Shown here: in pieces, positions 1-8,143 of the stretch
How the letters are laid out: each line of letters starts with the position of its first letter
Position numbering within the stretch: the stretch's first letter is position 1
NCBI RefSeq assembly: GCF_031453995.1
Contig: NZ_JAVDPZ010000016.1
Coordinates: forward strand, 1 to 64,000
Length of the DNA stretch: 64,000 nucleotides
Direction of reading: 5' to 3'
Source: Nitrobacter vulgaris
GTDB lineage: Bacteria > Pseudomonadota > Alphaproteobacteria > Rhizobiales > Xanthobacteraceae
Notes under the pieces: generated by a model
Seen by the model: the letters and a program-made list of their open reading frames with translations, nothing else
Database searches by the model: none
Told to the model about the DNA's origin: nothing
Position numbers and translations under genes: made by a program

Positions 1-77
1 CCACCCGATACGACAGGCGAACAGAACACTTCACAGGCTTCATCAAGCTCGCAGCAGCCATGATATGGATGCGATGA
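1..77 (+). mobile_element. 3' end of an IS5-family transposase gene (partial)
   Basis: Reading from base 3, the only long sense frame gives 24 residues ending at TGA (75-77). The text resembles the C-terminus of IS5-group DDE transposases: an Arg-Tyr-Asp start, then a Thr-Glu-His-Phe block and a hydrophobic tail ending in Met-Ile-Trp-Met-Arg. The rest of the gene lies to the left of the window. I could not identify the terminal inverted repeat of the insertion sequence, so its right boundary is not placed; it may lie close to the damaged regulator that follows. Confidence 0.6.
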
Positions 78-120
78 ATGCCGATCGGTTCTAGCCCTTT
101 CGGCCTGGCGGCGGCGCTCC

Positions 121-335
121 GTGACGCTGTTAAGAGGACTCTGGACCATAAGCACCAATCGATGCAGACCGGGGCGGCCGGTTACAGGCAAGAATCCGGC
201 GCGCGCATTTCAGCTATCAGACGAGTTCATTGAGAAGGTCGATGCTTGGGCGGCCCATCAGAAAGATCGACCCGGCCGCTCCGAGGCCGTCCGCCGCCTT
301 TAGAGACCGGGTTGAAGGCGAAGAACTCCAAATGA
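121..335 (+). pseudogene. Ribbon-helix-helix regulator, frameshifted
   Basis: From the GTG at 121 the frame encodes a GRPVTGKNPAR motif followed by a helix typical of small CopG/Arc-type ribbon-helix-helix proteins (LSDEFIEKVDAWAAHQ, then SEAVRRL), and stops at TAG 301-303. Such proteins normally continue with a short Leu-Glu-Thr-Gly-Leu-Lys tail. Exactly that tail, LETGLKAKNSK, is found in the -1 frame at 300-332 and ends at TGA 333-335. One missing base near 298-301 therefore explains the break. The first dozen residues do not look like the family, so the true start may have been removed by the neighbouring insertion sequence. The tail's stop overlaps the ATG of the next gene (ATGA), as in an operon. 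A sequencing error is the alternative explanation. Confidence 0.65.
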
Positions 336-592
336 GACATCTGGTTTGGTTTATCGCCGCGGTGGTATTGCTGGTGCCCGCCGCGGCCATGCAGATCACC
401 AATGAAGTGAGGTGGGATACCGCTGATTTCGTCATATTCGGCGGCATGCTGATCGCAGCGTGTCTCGCCTTCGAGGCGATGACGGCCCTGACAAACCGCG
501 CTCGCTATCGCATCGCCGGCGGCCTCGCGATCGTAGCCACATTCTTTGTCGTGTGGCTGGAACTCGCCGTTGGTATCATGGGCCCCGGCTAG
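332..592 (+). CDS. Small integral membrane protein, unknown function
   Basis: This 86-residue protein starts at ATG 332, inside the ATGA overlap with the end of the broken ribbon-helix-helix gene. It begins MRHLVWFIAAVVLLVP and has three hydrophobic stretches (about residues 4-20, 30-48 and 60-82), so it should be an inner-membrane protein with three helices. The frame is open further upstream to 230, but that part overlaps the regulator and has no family character. I do not recognise a family. The gene downstream (carbonic anhydrase) begins 38 bases later, so they may share a transcript. Confidence 0.6.
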   Translation: MRHLVWFIAAVVLLVPAAAMQITNEVRWDTADFVIFGGMLIAACLAFEAMTALTNRARYRIAGGLAIVATFFVVWLELAVGIMGPG

Positions 593-630
593 ATGAATTG
601 CGTAGGTTCGCGCTGAACCAGGAGATTTTG

Positions 631-1371
631 ATGCACGAGACGTTAGGTCATTCCAAAGACTGTCATTGCTGGGGACGCCGCGGGTTCCTCAAATTTGCTG
701 GCGCGGCGACCGCCCTCGGTGGTGGTATGCTCCTGACAAAAAATACTTTTGCCGCTTCCCTGACACAGCAGCAGCGCGATAACTTTACGCCTCAACAAAT
801 CATTGAAGCGATGAAGAATGGAAATGCTCGGTTTCGCAGCGGCGAAAGGAAGGATCGCAACTACCTGCGAGAGCAGGAATCTAGCGCGGAGGGACAATAT
901 CCAAAAGCAGCCCTGCTCAGCTGTATCGACTCGCGCGCGCCAGCCGAGGTGATCATGGATCTCGGCATCGGCGATATCTTCAATGCTCGAGTGGCCGGCA
1001 ACATAGAATCTGCCAACATCCTTGGAAGCCTGGAATTCGCTTGCAAAGTTGCTGGTGCTAAAGTCGTGCTTGTGATGGGCCATACATCCTGCGGCGCGAT
1101 CAAAGGGGCCATCGACAACGTCGAATTAGGAAACCTGACTGGACTTCTCGCCAAGATCAAGCCAGCGGTGCAAGCCACGTCTTACGCGGGTGAACGGTCC
1201 GCTAAAAATTACGATTTCGTGGACGCTGTCGCTCGGACGAATGTCGGTATGACCATCGCTAATATTCGGAAGCAAAGTCCCGTCCTCGTCGGTCTTGAAT
1301 CCAGCGGCGCCATTAAGATTGCGGGAGCAATATACAATCTCAAAACTGGCGCGGTGGAATTTCTTCCATGA
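631..1371 (+). CDS. Exported beta-class carbonic anhydrase
   Basis: This 246-residue protein should interconvert CO2 and bicarbonate. The zinc-site motifs of beta-class enzymes are present: Cys98-x-Asp100-x-Arg102 in SCIDSR, and His151-x-x-Cys154 in GHTSCGA. Unusually for this class, the N-terminus carries a twin-arginine export signal (GRRGFLKFAG, residues 15-24, then a hydrophobic run and an Ala-rich cleavage site near 40-43), so the enzyme is probably folded with its zinc and exported to the periplasm. The ATG at 631 is chosen because AGGAG lies 7 bases upstream (620-624); the frame is open further upstream but that portion lacks family character. A periplasmic enzyme could help retain or supply inorganic carbon. 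Confidence 0.9.
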   Translation: MHETLGHSKDCHCWGRRGFLKFAGAATALGGGMLLTKNTFAASLTQQQRDNFTPQQIIEAMKNGNARFRSGERKDRNYLREQESSAEGQYPKAALLSCIDSRAPAEVIMDLGIGDIFNARVAGNIESANILGSLEFACKVAGAKVVLVMGHTSCGAIKGAIDNVELGNLTGLLAKIKPAVQATSYAGERSAKNYDFVDAVARTNVGMTIANIRKQSPVLVGLESSGAIKIAGAIYNLKTGAVEFLP

Positions 1372-1725
1372 TCTCCGGCTCAGAAAACCGGATCGGCTCG
1401 ATAGGATACCGATCACAATTTCAAGATTGCTGGAACATTTTAACCGGATGCTAACTGGCGCATGCGCGCAAGGCGGCGCTTTTTTGTGGAACTCTGACCT
1501 CACGCCCCGCATTGGTTCTTCGGACGGATTAGCCATCCGTTCGCGCTTCTGCCCTGACCCGCCGGTGATCCCCCTCGCCGGCGGGTTTGTACTGAGCAGC
1601 CGCTTCATTGTGAACTCGATCTCGCCGCCGGGCAGCTCGCGCGAAGTTTCACGCGTGTGCCGCGAAGGGTCAGAATCTTCCGCTCAACTACGACCGCGAC
1701 GGCCGGATCATGCTTGAAATCCGGC
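1372..1725. other. Intergenic region with one terminator-like hairpin
   Basis: No convincing gene is seen in these 354 bases. The one clear element is a 9-bp inverted repeat at 1557-1565 and 1578-1586 (ACCCGCCGG / CCGGCGGGT), followed by TTTG. It could end the carbonic anhydrase transcript, although it lies about 190 bases downstream of the stop codon. Open frames here have no recognisable family text. Confidence 0.4.
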
Positions 1726-1992
1726 TCAAGACGCAGCTGGCGTTTGAGTTTTCAGACTGTCGACGGCGTGCACCGGCGGCATGTCACCCTGCATCAGGTG
1801 GGCGATTGCGCTGTATACCAACCGCTGGCTCTCGAGCTTGCTCATGCCGGCGAACACGGGCGACGTCACTTCGATGCTGAAGTGTCCCCCGCCGCCGTTG
1901 ACTGTGGCCCGTGAATTTTGAATCTGCTGCTCGATGGCCTCGCGCACCGCGTCGATGACGGAACCCTGAAAGTCGGTTGGGTGGGATGACAT
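1726..1992 (-). CDS. BolA/IbaG-family protein
   Basis: This 88-residue protein has the BolA fold signature: a variable N-terminal helix, a central SPVFAGMSKLESQRLVYSAI segment and the C-terminal His-Ala...Leu-Lys-Thr-Gln-Thr-Pro block. BolA proteins pair with monothiol glutaredoxins and act in iron-sulfur cluster handling or gene regulation. The start at 1992 is chosen because GGAG sits 5 bases upstream of the ATG; an upstream extension to 2103 shows no conservation. The central histidine usually found in the loop is present in the GGGGHFSI stretch. No glutaredoxin gene is adjacent. It is divergent from the PRC-barrel gene across 364 bases. Confidence 0.75.
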   Translation of the reverse strand: MSSHPTDFQGSVIDAVREAIEQQIQNSRATVNGGGGHFSIEVTSPVFAGMSKLESQRLVYSAIAHLMQGDMPPVHAVDSLKTQTPAAS

Positions 1993-2356
1993 AGTGCTCC
2001 TTTTATATGGCAAATGCCGCGATCTGCGCCAATGAAACTCTGGAGCTCTCACGACGTATCTATCTCGGATGATGTCCGTAGCCCCCGATAAATTGCCCGT
2101 CAACCGCGCTGCCTTCCCGGCGACTGTCCCCGCTGGTCGCAGAATTCCGTCCCGTCAATGACAGGAGCTTGGTTCCTGCTTGCCGGGCTCTGTACCAATC
2201 TGGACGTTGGCGCAGCCACTGCCTGGTCGGAGCGTATGCTGGGCTTTCGCAGTCCTGCGCAATTCTCCCCGATGCGGTAGACGCAACCAGTAGTAAGTGG
2301 CCCCTGGAACGAATGTGCACGTTCGCTGTTTCCAAGGTCTACAAATGGAGGCCACC
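1993..2356. other. Divergent intergenic region between BolA and PRC-barrel genes
   Basis: These 364 bases must hold the promoters of both neighbours. I see a short inverted repeat GAACG-N8-CGTTC starting near 2310, about 45 bases upstream of the PRC-barrel start, which might be an operator but is too short to be assigned. No coding frame here resembles a known protein. Confidence 0.35.
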
Positions 2357-2776
2357 TTGAAAACATTCGCTACTGCACTTGCACTTCTCGTGATGTCGAC
2401 TGCGTCGTTCGCCCAGACACCTGCGCACACGCCTTCGCAAGCCGCAGCTCCTATTGCAGCTGCCGGCGACTGGAGCGCATCTAAGATGTCAGGTGTGAAC
2501 GTCTACAATGAAGCTAACGACAAGATCGGTGAGATTTCTGATGTGATCATCACTGAGCAAGGGCAGGTGAAAGGCGTCGTTATCGAAGCTGGCGGCTTCC
2601 TGGGAATGGGAAAGCACTATGTACTGGTCGCCATGAACAGCTTGAAGTTTTCCAACGAGGCAGGAAAGACATCATCAGGAAAAACGTCTGAGACTAAGAG
2701 AGAATGGTATCCAGACCGGGCCGTCCTGAACGTGACGAAAGACAACCTGAAGGCGATGCCTGAGTTCAAGTACTAA
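2357..2776 (+). CDS. Exported PRC-barrel domain protein
   Basis: The 139-residue product has a signal peptide (about residues 1-18, ending ASFAQ), an Ala/Pro-rich linker and one PRC-barrel domain from about residue 42: the motif MSGVNVYNEANDKIGEISDV, then the beta-rich QGQVKGVVIEAGGFLGMG segment. PRC-barrel proteins of this kind in rhizobia are periplasmic and of unclear role, often linked to stress. A TTG start at 2357 is preferred: GGAGG at 2347-2351 lies 5 bases upstream and would be part of the coding region if the in-frame ATG at 2345 were used. The gene is followed by a strong terminator. Confidence 0.75.
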   Translation: MKTFATALALLVMSTASFAQTPAHTPSQAAAPIAAAGDWSASKMSGVNVYNEANDKIGEISDVIITEQGQVKGVVIEAGGFLGMGKHYVLVAMNSLKFSNEAGKTSSGKTSETKREWYPDRAVLNVTKDNLKAMPEFKY

Positions 2777-2785
2777 GCCTCAATC

Positions 2786-2822
2786 AGGGCTCCAAAGCAT
2801 TTGTTTTGGAGCCCTCCTTTGC
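2786..2822 (+). terminator. Rho-independent terminator after the PRC-barrel gene
   Basis: An 11-bp perfect stem, AGGGCTCCAAA (2786-2796) with TTTGGAGCCCT (2805-2815), has an 8-base loop and is followed by a T-rich CCTTT tract. It begins 9 bases after the stop codon at 2776. Confidence 0.85.
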
Positions 2823-3067
2823 GCGCACCCAATGAGCCAATGAAGGGCTTCTACAAACTCTGATGCAATGACCTGATACGGCACCAGAGCTCCATGTGCC
2901 TTTCCACAACGAGCGAGGTTCTGTCATCTGCTCCCGCTCGCGACGCGCCACTTTCGCCCGCCACGCAACGGAGATGCACAAATGACGTCTCCGTTGCGAG
3001 TTCGTTCTGAGAATTCAGGCTACTCAAGTACAGGGGCCGTCATTGCTCAGCGCGGAATACTCCGGCC

Positions 3068-3505
3068 TTACTTCTGGGTGCAGGTGCCTGACTGCCCGGT
3101 GCCCCGCTTGTAGGTGCCGCCATTAGCATTGCAGCCCGTTTTCAGCTTGGCGCAGAGGGCCTTATCGTTGCAGAAAGCGTCCGACTGCGGACCGATGTCG
3201 GCGGCAAATCCCATCTGCTGGCCGGCCTGTGATGGTTTGGTGCAGACGCCTGACGAACCGTCCGGCTTGCTGGGCGAATATTTATAGCCGGCACCCTCGC
3301 AGGCCGCCTTGAGCCGGGCGCAACTGAAATTGCTGTTGGGTTTGTCTCCCTTGCTGTTGCAACTGCCGACAGCTTGTCCGGCTGAGGTCGGCGGCGGTTC
3401 GGAGCGTATCGTCGCCCCTGGGTCCGGCTTGGTCATGGGCTGTGCCAGCGCGGCGGCCGAGGCGAAAATCAAGAGTGCTGCTGTAACGAGACTACGTCTG
3501 ATCAT
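3068..3505 (-). CDS. Secreted cysteine-rich protein with two internal repeats
   Basis: The 145-residue product has a clear signal peptide (MIRRSLVTAALLIFASAAALAQ) and a mature part with eight cysteines. Two related units are visible: CARLKAACEGAGYKYSP...SSGVCTK and CAKLKTGCNANGGTYKR...QSGTCTQK. Both share Cys-x-(Arg/Lys)-Leu-Lys-x2-Cys and end Gly-x-Ser/Thr-Gly-x-Cys-Thr. The even number of cysteines in an exported protein suggests disulfide bonds. The start at 3505 has GGAGG 8 bases upstream; the frame remains open to 3568 without family character. I do not recognise the family and infer only a periplasmic or secreted location. Confidence 0.75.
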   Translation of the reverse strand: MIRRSLVTAALLIFASAAALAQPMTKPDPGATIRSEPPPTSAGQAVGSCNSKGDKPNSNFSCARLKAACEGAGYKYSPSKPDGSSGVCTKPSQAGQQMGFAADIGPQSDAFCNDKALCAKLKTGCNANGGTYKRGTGQSGTCTQK

Positions 3506-3848
3506 CTTCGTTCCTCCGGGGCTACTTACGACAGATCGCCGGTCCTTGACCGACGTGAGACTTCTCATCTGACGGTGACAACGCTCCAGGGGTTCAAGGG
3601 CAGTGGAAACAAATCGTTTGCGGATAGCCCGTCACCTTGGGCGACGGTCGCTGTTGAGCGTTTCGCGCAACAGCATTCGGGGGCTACCTCGTCCGTCCCA
3701 GATTTATTTGCTTGCTCCATCTCCCGGTGGAGACGACGCATTCCAATATTACCCCTCATCTCTCGCGATACGGAGTCGCGGAGGTGTTGGTCGCTTTCGT
3801 GACCGGCAAAAAACGTTTCGTTTCGCTATTTGGAGGCGCGTAAGACCC
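3506..3848. other. Divergent intergenic region, nothing identified
   Basis: The 343 bases between the cysteine-rich protein gene and the small membrane protein gene show no RNA gene, strong hairpin or coding frame with protein-like composition. Promoters for both flanking genes are expected here but no sequence is clear enough to mark. Confidence 0.3.
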
Positions 3849-3992
3849 ATGCCCGTGTTGATGTTTAGCGCGATCCTTGGCTGCGGCCTGCTCTTTTATG
3901 TCAGCTATCGCTACGTGCGATCTCATCCCCCCATGCGGGAAGAGCGAGAGGCACCTGAAGATGCACCTCAAGAGATCGCGAAAGGCGATTGA
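3849..3992 (+). CDS. Small single-pass membrane protein, unknown function
   Basis: The predicted 47-residue product has one transmembrane helix (MFSAILGCGLLFYVSY, about residues 5-20) followed by a basic stretch and an acidic C-terminal tail (EEREAPEDAPQE). This is the arrangement expected of a small bitopic inner-membrane protein with a cytoplasmic tail. GGAGG lies about 14 bases upstream of the ATG, a little far for an ideal ribosome binding site. No family is recognised, and the gene call rests on composition only. Confidence 0.4.
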   Translation: MPVLMFSAILGCGLLFYVSYRYVRSHPPMREEREAPEDAPQEIAKGD

Positions 3993-4250
3993 GCGGCCGC
4001 GCATAGCGCTTTCTTGACGCGTGAAGCTGATCGCGGAGGGCGAAGCACATTTCCATGTTAAAGTGAAGGATATCAAACTTTATCTAATAGACTGATAAAT
4101 AATGATTTTCAATCCCATCAGACGGCGTTCTGAATAGACAAAAAACCGCCCATATGCCCCCATACCCAGACGTGTATGGGAACGGATGCGTCGGTAAGGC
4201 GCGGACTTGGGCCACACCGCCGTCCCCACCTAAACAGGGGGAACAGGCAG

Positions 4251-4703
4251 GTGAGTGAAAACGACCCGACCGACTACGCTCTCGCGGCAATTGCGGTTCA
4301 CCTCAACAAACCGGAAACATCCAACGAAGCAGACGCCGGGGGTGTACCCGAGGCTGAGACGGCAGAAGAGCCCGGCTTTGAACCGGAGGAGGACATACTA
4401 ACGGCGGAGCCAGATGTCCCCGAACTCCCTTCCAACCTCAATGAGGATGACAGCTACACGAAGTTCGGCCCCGGCCCGCTCGTCGCCGTTCGGTTCAAGT
4501 GGACGACACGCCGCGGCGACAAAGACGAGTATTTCGTTGATGAAACGATCGGAGAAAGCTCCTACCCGCTTGTCAGCGGTCCGATGACACACGAAGCCGC
4601 AATCAAGTTCGTCGACGACCGCGAACGTGACGCCTGCCAGCGGTTTGAAACTCTGCGAAGTGAGATGGCTGGCGGAGAAACCGGGCAGCGCGCTAGCGAA
4701 TAG
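4251..4703 (+). CDS. Hypothetical acidic protein
   Basis: This 150-residue frame is read from GTG 4251, which follows GGGGGAACAGGCAG and so has a plausible ribosome binding site. The first 80 residues are low-complexity and rich in Glu, Ala and Pro, probably disordered. From about residue 80 (YTKFGPGPLVAVRFKWTT onward) it looks like a small mixed alpha/beta domain ending in a charged helix that contains Asp-Asp-Arg-Glu-Arg-Asp. I recognise no family. An open frame extends to 4176 but its extra residues are unlike a protein N-terminus. Confidence 0.5.
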   Translation: MSENDPTDYALAAIAVHLNKPETSNEADAGGVPEAETAEEPGFEPEEDILTAEPDVPELPSNLNEDDSYTKFGPGPLVAVRFKWTTRRGDKDEYFVDETIGESSYPLVSGPMTHEAAIKFVDDRERDACQRFETLRSEMAGGETGQRASE

Positions 4704-4969
4704 TTGGCGGCCGACTGAAGTACTGACCTCTCTGAGCCGAACGCCGTGCGGCTCCGTCGAAAGGCGAGCGGCTTCCATTTCGGCGCATTGTGAGTGACTT
4801 GGATTACATTCCGGAGATCCTCGAACTCCCAAGGTCGCGCATACAATTCCGACAGGCATCTTCTGCCGGCGGGCCATCCTGGACCCCGTTGAACTTCTAG
4901 ATCATAATTTCGATCGATCTTCTTGTTTTACCTATTGAGCTCCGCCGCATGGGCGGGGCTTTGATGTCG

Positions 4970-5380
4970 TCAGCTGCTGACCTTGCCGGCGTATTCCTCG
5001 TCAGTGACATGCTCCATCCAGGTGACGGCACTTCCGTCAAGGGATTCATGCACCGCGATATGAGTCATGGCGGCAGTCGGCCCGGCGCCGTGCCAGTGCT
5101 TTTCTCCCGGTGAGAACCATACTGTGTCGCCGGGGTGGATTTCGCGGATCGGTCCGCCCTCGGTCTGGACCAGCCCGACGCCGGAAACCACGTATAGCGT
5201 CTGGCCGAGCGGATGGGTGTGCCATGCCGTGCGCGCGCCCGGCTCGAACGCGACGCTCGCGGCGAGGACACGAGAGGGCGCGTTCACGGTAGCGATGATC
5301 GGCTCGACCGAAACCGTGCCGGAGAAGTATTCCTTGGGTCCAGGTTTTGCCGGCCGCGACCCTGCTTGATGGATATCCAT
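4970..5380 (-). CDS. Cupin-domain protein
   Basis: This 136-residue protein is a single small cupin barrel. Cupin motif 1 is visible as AWHTHPLGQTLYVVSG and motif 2 as HPGDTVWFSPGEKHWHGA, so the metal-binding histidines and glutamine/glutamate positions appear intact. It resembles the cupins often annotated as carboxymuconolactone-decarboxylase associated or quercetin-dioxygenase-like; the substrate cannot be inferred. The start at 5380 is fixed by GGAGG 8 bases upstream. It diverges from the 5-oxoprolinase operon over about 190 bases, but no shared function is evident. Confidence 0.75.
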   Translation of the reverse strand: MDIHQAGSRPAKPGPKEYFSGTVSVEPIIATVNAPSRVLAASVAFEPGARTAWHTHPLGQTLYVVSGVGLVQTEGGPIREIHPGDTVWFSPGEKHWHGAGPTAAMTHIAVHESLDGSAVTWMEHVTDEEYAGKVSS

Positions 5381-5571
5381 GGTGATCCTCCCTGGGTTGC
5401 CGCGCACGCGACGGCGCTCTGAGCGCTGTCGTGCCTCTTCGCTGATTACAGCATCCTGTGAGCTCGCCATCAATAATTCATTGAATTTGCATACACTATT
5501 CTTGAGATTCCACTCGGCATTCCTGAGCTTCCGCTCGGGGCCAACCGGGCTGGCGAACTTATTGATTGGTC

Positions 5572-6303
5572 ATGGACGCATCCTTGTCCCCGCCTCGCCT
5601 TCTGCCAAGCGGCGACGCCGCCATCACGGTGGAATTCGGCCGCAACATCGACGAGCAGACGAACCGTCGTGTGCTTGCACTTGATCGCGCGCTTTCAGAC
5701 ACACCAATCGACGGCGTTACGGAAACGGTGCCAACCTATCGATCGCTGCTTGTTCACTACGATCCCGTTCGGATCGGTTTCGAAGAACTTGGGGAACGCC
5801 TGTCGGCACTCGCGCGATTGCCCGTGCCTCCGACCACCCCGGCGCGGCGTTGGCGCATCCCCGTTGTCTATGGTGGCGAGAACGGCATCGATCTGGAAGA
5901 TATCGCGAAGACGTTGAACATCACGCCTGAGGATATCGTGGCGCGTCATGTCGCCGGCGACTATCGTGTCGCCATGATCGGATTTACGCCGGGTTGGTCC
6001 TATCTTAGTGGCCTCGACCGTTCGCTACAGATGCCACGGTTGCAGAACCCGCGCTTACTTACGCCTTCCGGTGCAGTTTCGATTGGCGGTTTTCAGACGG
6101 GTATCCAGTGCCTCGCTGGACCCAGCGGCTGGCGCCTGTTGGGACGAACCGCTGTGCGTACCTATCAGCTCCATCGCAATCCTGTTTTCCTGCTCGAACC
6201 GGGAGACGCCATCACGTTTTATGCGGTCGACGGCAAGCAATTCGCGGAACAGGATCGCGCTGCCGAGCGCGGCGAGTTTGTCGCGCAGTTGGTGACTTCG
6301 TGA
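5572..6303 (+). CDS. pxpB: 5-oxoprolinase subunit PxpB
   Basis: This 243-residue protein matches the KipI/allophanate-hydrolase subunit 1-like family: PSGDAAITVEFG at the N-terminus and the GFTPGWSYLSGL and SIGGFQTGIQ signatures further on. With PxpA and PxpC it forms the ATP-dependent 5-oxoprolinase that opens 5-oxo-L-proline to glutamate, a housekeeping repair of cyclised glutamine/glutamate. The ATG at 5572 is chosen over the TTG at 5566. The stop codon overlaps the GTG start of pxpC (GTGA), showing translational coupling, and the three genes follow in the order B-C-A. Confidence 0.9.
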   Translation: MDASLSPPRLLPSGDAAITVEFGRNIDEQTNRRVLALDRALSDTPIDGVTETVPTYRSLLVHYDPVRIGFEELGERLSALARLPVPPTTPARRWRIPVVYGGENGIDLEDIAKTLNITPEDIVARHVAGDYRVAMIGFTPGWSYLSGLDRSLQMPRLQNPRLLTPSGAVSIGGFQTGIQCLAGPSGWRLLGRTAVRTYQLHRNPVFLLEPGDAITFYAVDGKQFAEQDRAAERGEFVAQLVTS

Positions 6304-7337
6304 GCAAACTTGTTGTCACGGCGGCCGGGCCAGCGACCTCGGTTCAGGACGGCGGCCGCTATGGTGCGCAGCGCTATGGGTTGACGCCAAGCGGTGCAGC
6401 GGATCGCCTGGCACTGGCTGCTGGTAACTGTCTGGTCGGCAATCTACCCTTTGCCGCTGCGGTTGAAATCGGCCCGTTCAGCACAAGCTTCGCGGTCCGC
6501 GAAGGCAAGGTGCGCATCGCGCTCACGGGCGCTGCGCGGGATGCTGAAGTTTCAGGCCGCTCGATTTCGTTCAACGAATCCTGCACGCTCGCTGATGGCG
6601 ACAGCCTGATGCTCGCCGCTGCGCGCGATGGTACCTTCAGCTATCTCGCGATCGAAGGCGGAGTGAAGGGTGAGCCGATGTTTGGCAGCCTCGCCGTTCA
6701 TGCACGCGCTGGCCTTGGCAGTCCGTTTCCGCGGCCGTTTCGGGTTGGCGACGTGCTCGATGTGGATGCGGCAAAGGCTGGGGTCGAGCACGGGATCGAA
6801 CTTCCTTCTCAAGCCGATGGTCCGATCCGCGTCGTAATGGGTCCGCAAGACGATGAATTTGGCGAGGCTATAGAACTGTTTCTTGGCAGCGAGTGGAGAA
6901 TCTCGGCGACGAGCGATCGCATGGGTTATCGCCTCGAAGGTCCCATCATCAAGCATCTTTACGGCCATAACATTGTCTCCGATGGCACCGTGAATGGCAG
7001 CATTCAGGTTCCCGGCAACGGACAACCGATCGTCCTGATGCCAGATCGCGGCACCAGCGGCGGCTATCCGAAAATCGCAACCGTCATTACAGCGGACCTC
7101 GGTCGCTTCGCCCAAATTCCCATGGGTCGCAGCTTTCGTTTCAAGGCGGTCACCATCGCCGAAGCACAGGCTGAAGCACGCGCGATGGCGCGCCTATTGC
7201 GGGCATTGCCCAACCGTGTCTGTAAGGTACGCAATACGGACATCAATGATGTGTTGCAAAATGCAAATATCGCCGGAACCGCGGTGAATGCATTCGACAG
7301 CGGGACGTGGCAGACTTGGCCGCCTTTGGAGCCATAA
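6300..7337 (+). CDS. pxpC: 5-oxoprolinase subunit PxpC
   Basis: The 345-residue product belongs to the biotin-dependent carboxylase-like/KipA family. It begins SKLVVTAAGPATSVQDGGR and carries the family's YGLTPSGAADRLALAAGN and DRGTSGGYPKIATV signatures. It is the partner of PxpB in the 5-oxoprolinase complex. The GTG at 6300 overlaps the pxpB stop by four bases, and the extra upstream open frame merely shadows pxpB. The gap to pxpA is 30 bases. Confidence 0.9.
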   Translation: MSKLVVTAAGPATSVQDGGRYGAQRYGLTPSGAADRLALAAGNCLVGNLPFAAAVEIGPFSTSFAVREGKVRIALTGAARDAEVSGRSISFNESCTLADGDSLMLAAARDGTFSYLAIEGGVKGEPMFGSLAVHARAGLGSPFPRPFRVGDVLDVDAAKAGVEHGIELPSQADGPIRVVMGPQDDEFGEAIELFLGSEWRISATSDRMGYRLEGPIIKHLYGHNIVSDGTVNGSIQVPGNGQPIVLMPDRGTSGGYPKIATVITADLGRFAQIPMGRSFRFKAVTIAEAQAEARAMARLLRALPNRVCKVRNTDINDVLQNANIAGTAVNAFDSGTWQTWPPLEP

Positions 7338-7367
7338 CGGGTTCTCACTCCTCGTATCGGACGAACC

Positions 7368-8135
7368 ATGACGATCGACCTCAACTGCGATCTCGGCGAA
7401 AGCTTCGGCGTTTGGCCGATGGGCGACGATGCTGCAATGATCGAGCTTGCGACGTCTGTTAACATCGCCTGCGGCTTCCACGCCGGCGATGCGGACACAA
7501 TGAAGACGACCGTCGATCTCGCCAAAACACACGGCGTCAGCATTGGCGCACACCCTGGCTATCGCGATCTGCACGGCTTCGGGCGGCGGCCGATCGTCGG
7601 TCTTACGTCGAGGGAAATCGAAAACCTCGTCGCTTACCAGATCGGCGCGCTCCAGGCGATCGCCACCATGGCCGGCCACAGGGTCACGCATGTGAAGGCG
7701 CATGGCGCGCTGTCCAACGTGGCTTGCGAGGACGACACGACCGCGCGCGCGATCGCCTCCGCGATCAAGGCGGTCGACTCCGATCTCGTCTTCATGGTGC
7801 TTGCGAACTCGCGCCTCGTTACGGCCGGCGAGACTGCCGGTCTGCCGATGGTGCATGAAGTGTTCGCCGATCGTGCCTACGAAGACGACGGATCGCTGGT
7901 GTCGCGGCGCAAGCCGGGTGCGGTGCTGCACAACGCGGACGATATCGCTCGCCGCGTTGTCAGAATGCTTCAATCCGGAGAGGTTATTTCAATCACCGGC
8001 AAGACGATCAAGATGCGCATGGACACCGTCTGCATTCATGGCGATACGCCGGGTGCGGTCAGTATCGCGCGTTCATTGCGCAAAGCGCTCAAAGACAACG
8101 GCATCGCGGTCGCGCCGTTCAGGGCAATGAAATAA
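7368..8135 (+). CDS. pxpA: 5-oxoprolinase subunit PxpA (LamB/YcsF family)
   Basis: This 255-residue protein shows the full set of LamB/YcsF signatures: DLNCDLGESFG at residues 4-14, NIACGFHAGD, GAHPGYRD, KAHGALSN, EVFADRAYEDDGSL and IHGDTPGA. It is the third subunit of the ATP-dependent 5-oxoprolinase. Length matches the family (about 250). It ends the pxpBCA operon and converges on a small membrane-protein gene 8 bases away. Confidence 0.93.
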   Translation: MTIDLNCDLGESFGVWPMGDDAAMIELATSVNIACGFHAGDADTMKTTVDLAKTHGVSIGAHPGYRDLHGFGRRPIVGLTSREIENLVAYQIGALQAIATMAGHRVTHVKAHGALSNVACEDDTTARAIASAIKAVDSDLVFMVLANSRLVTAGETAGLPMVHEVFADRAYEDDGSLVSRRKPGAVLHNADDIARRVVRMLQSGEVISITGKTIKMRMDTVCIHGDTPGAVSIARSLRKALKDNGIAVAPFRAMK

Positions 8136-8143
8136 TAGCTCCG

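Noticed and set aside
4704..4969. Possible gene between the acidic protein and the cupin
   Set aside because: Frames on both strands lack protein-like composition and ribosome binding sites.
5065..5422. Several plus-strand open frames over the cupin gene
   Set aside because: They are shadows of the minus-strand cupin, which has clear motifs and a good ribosome binding site.
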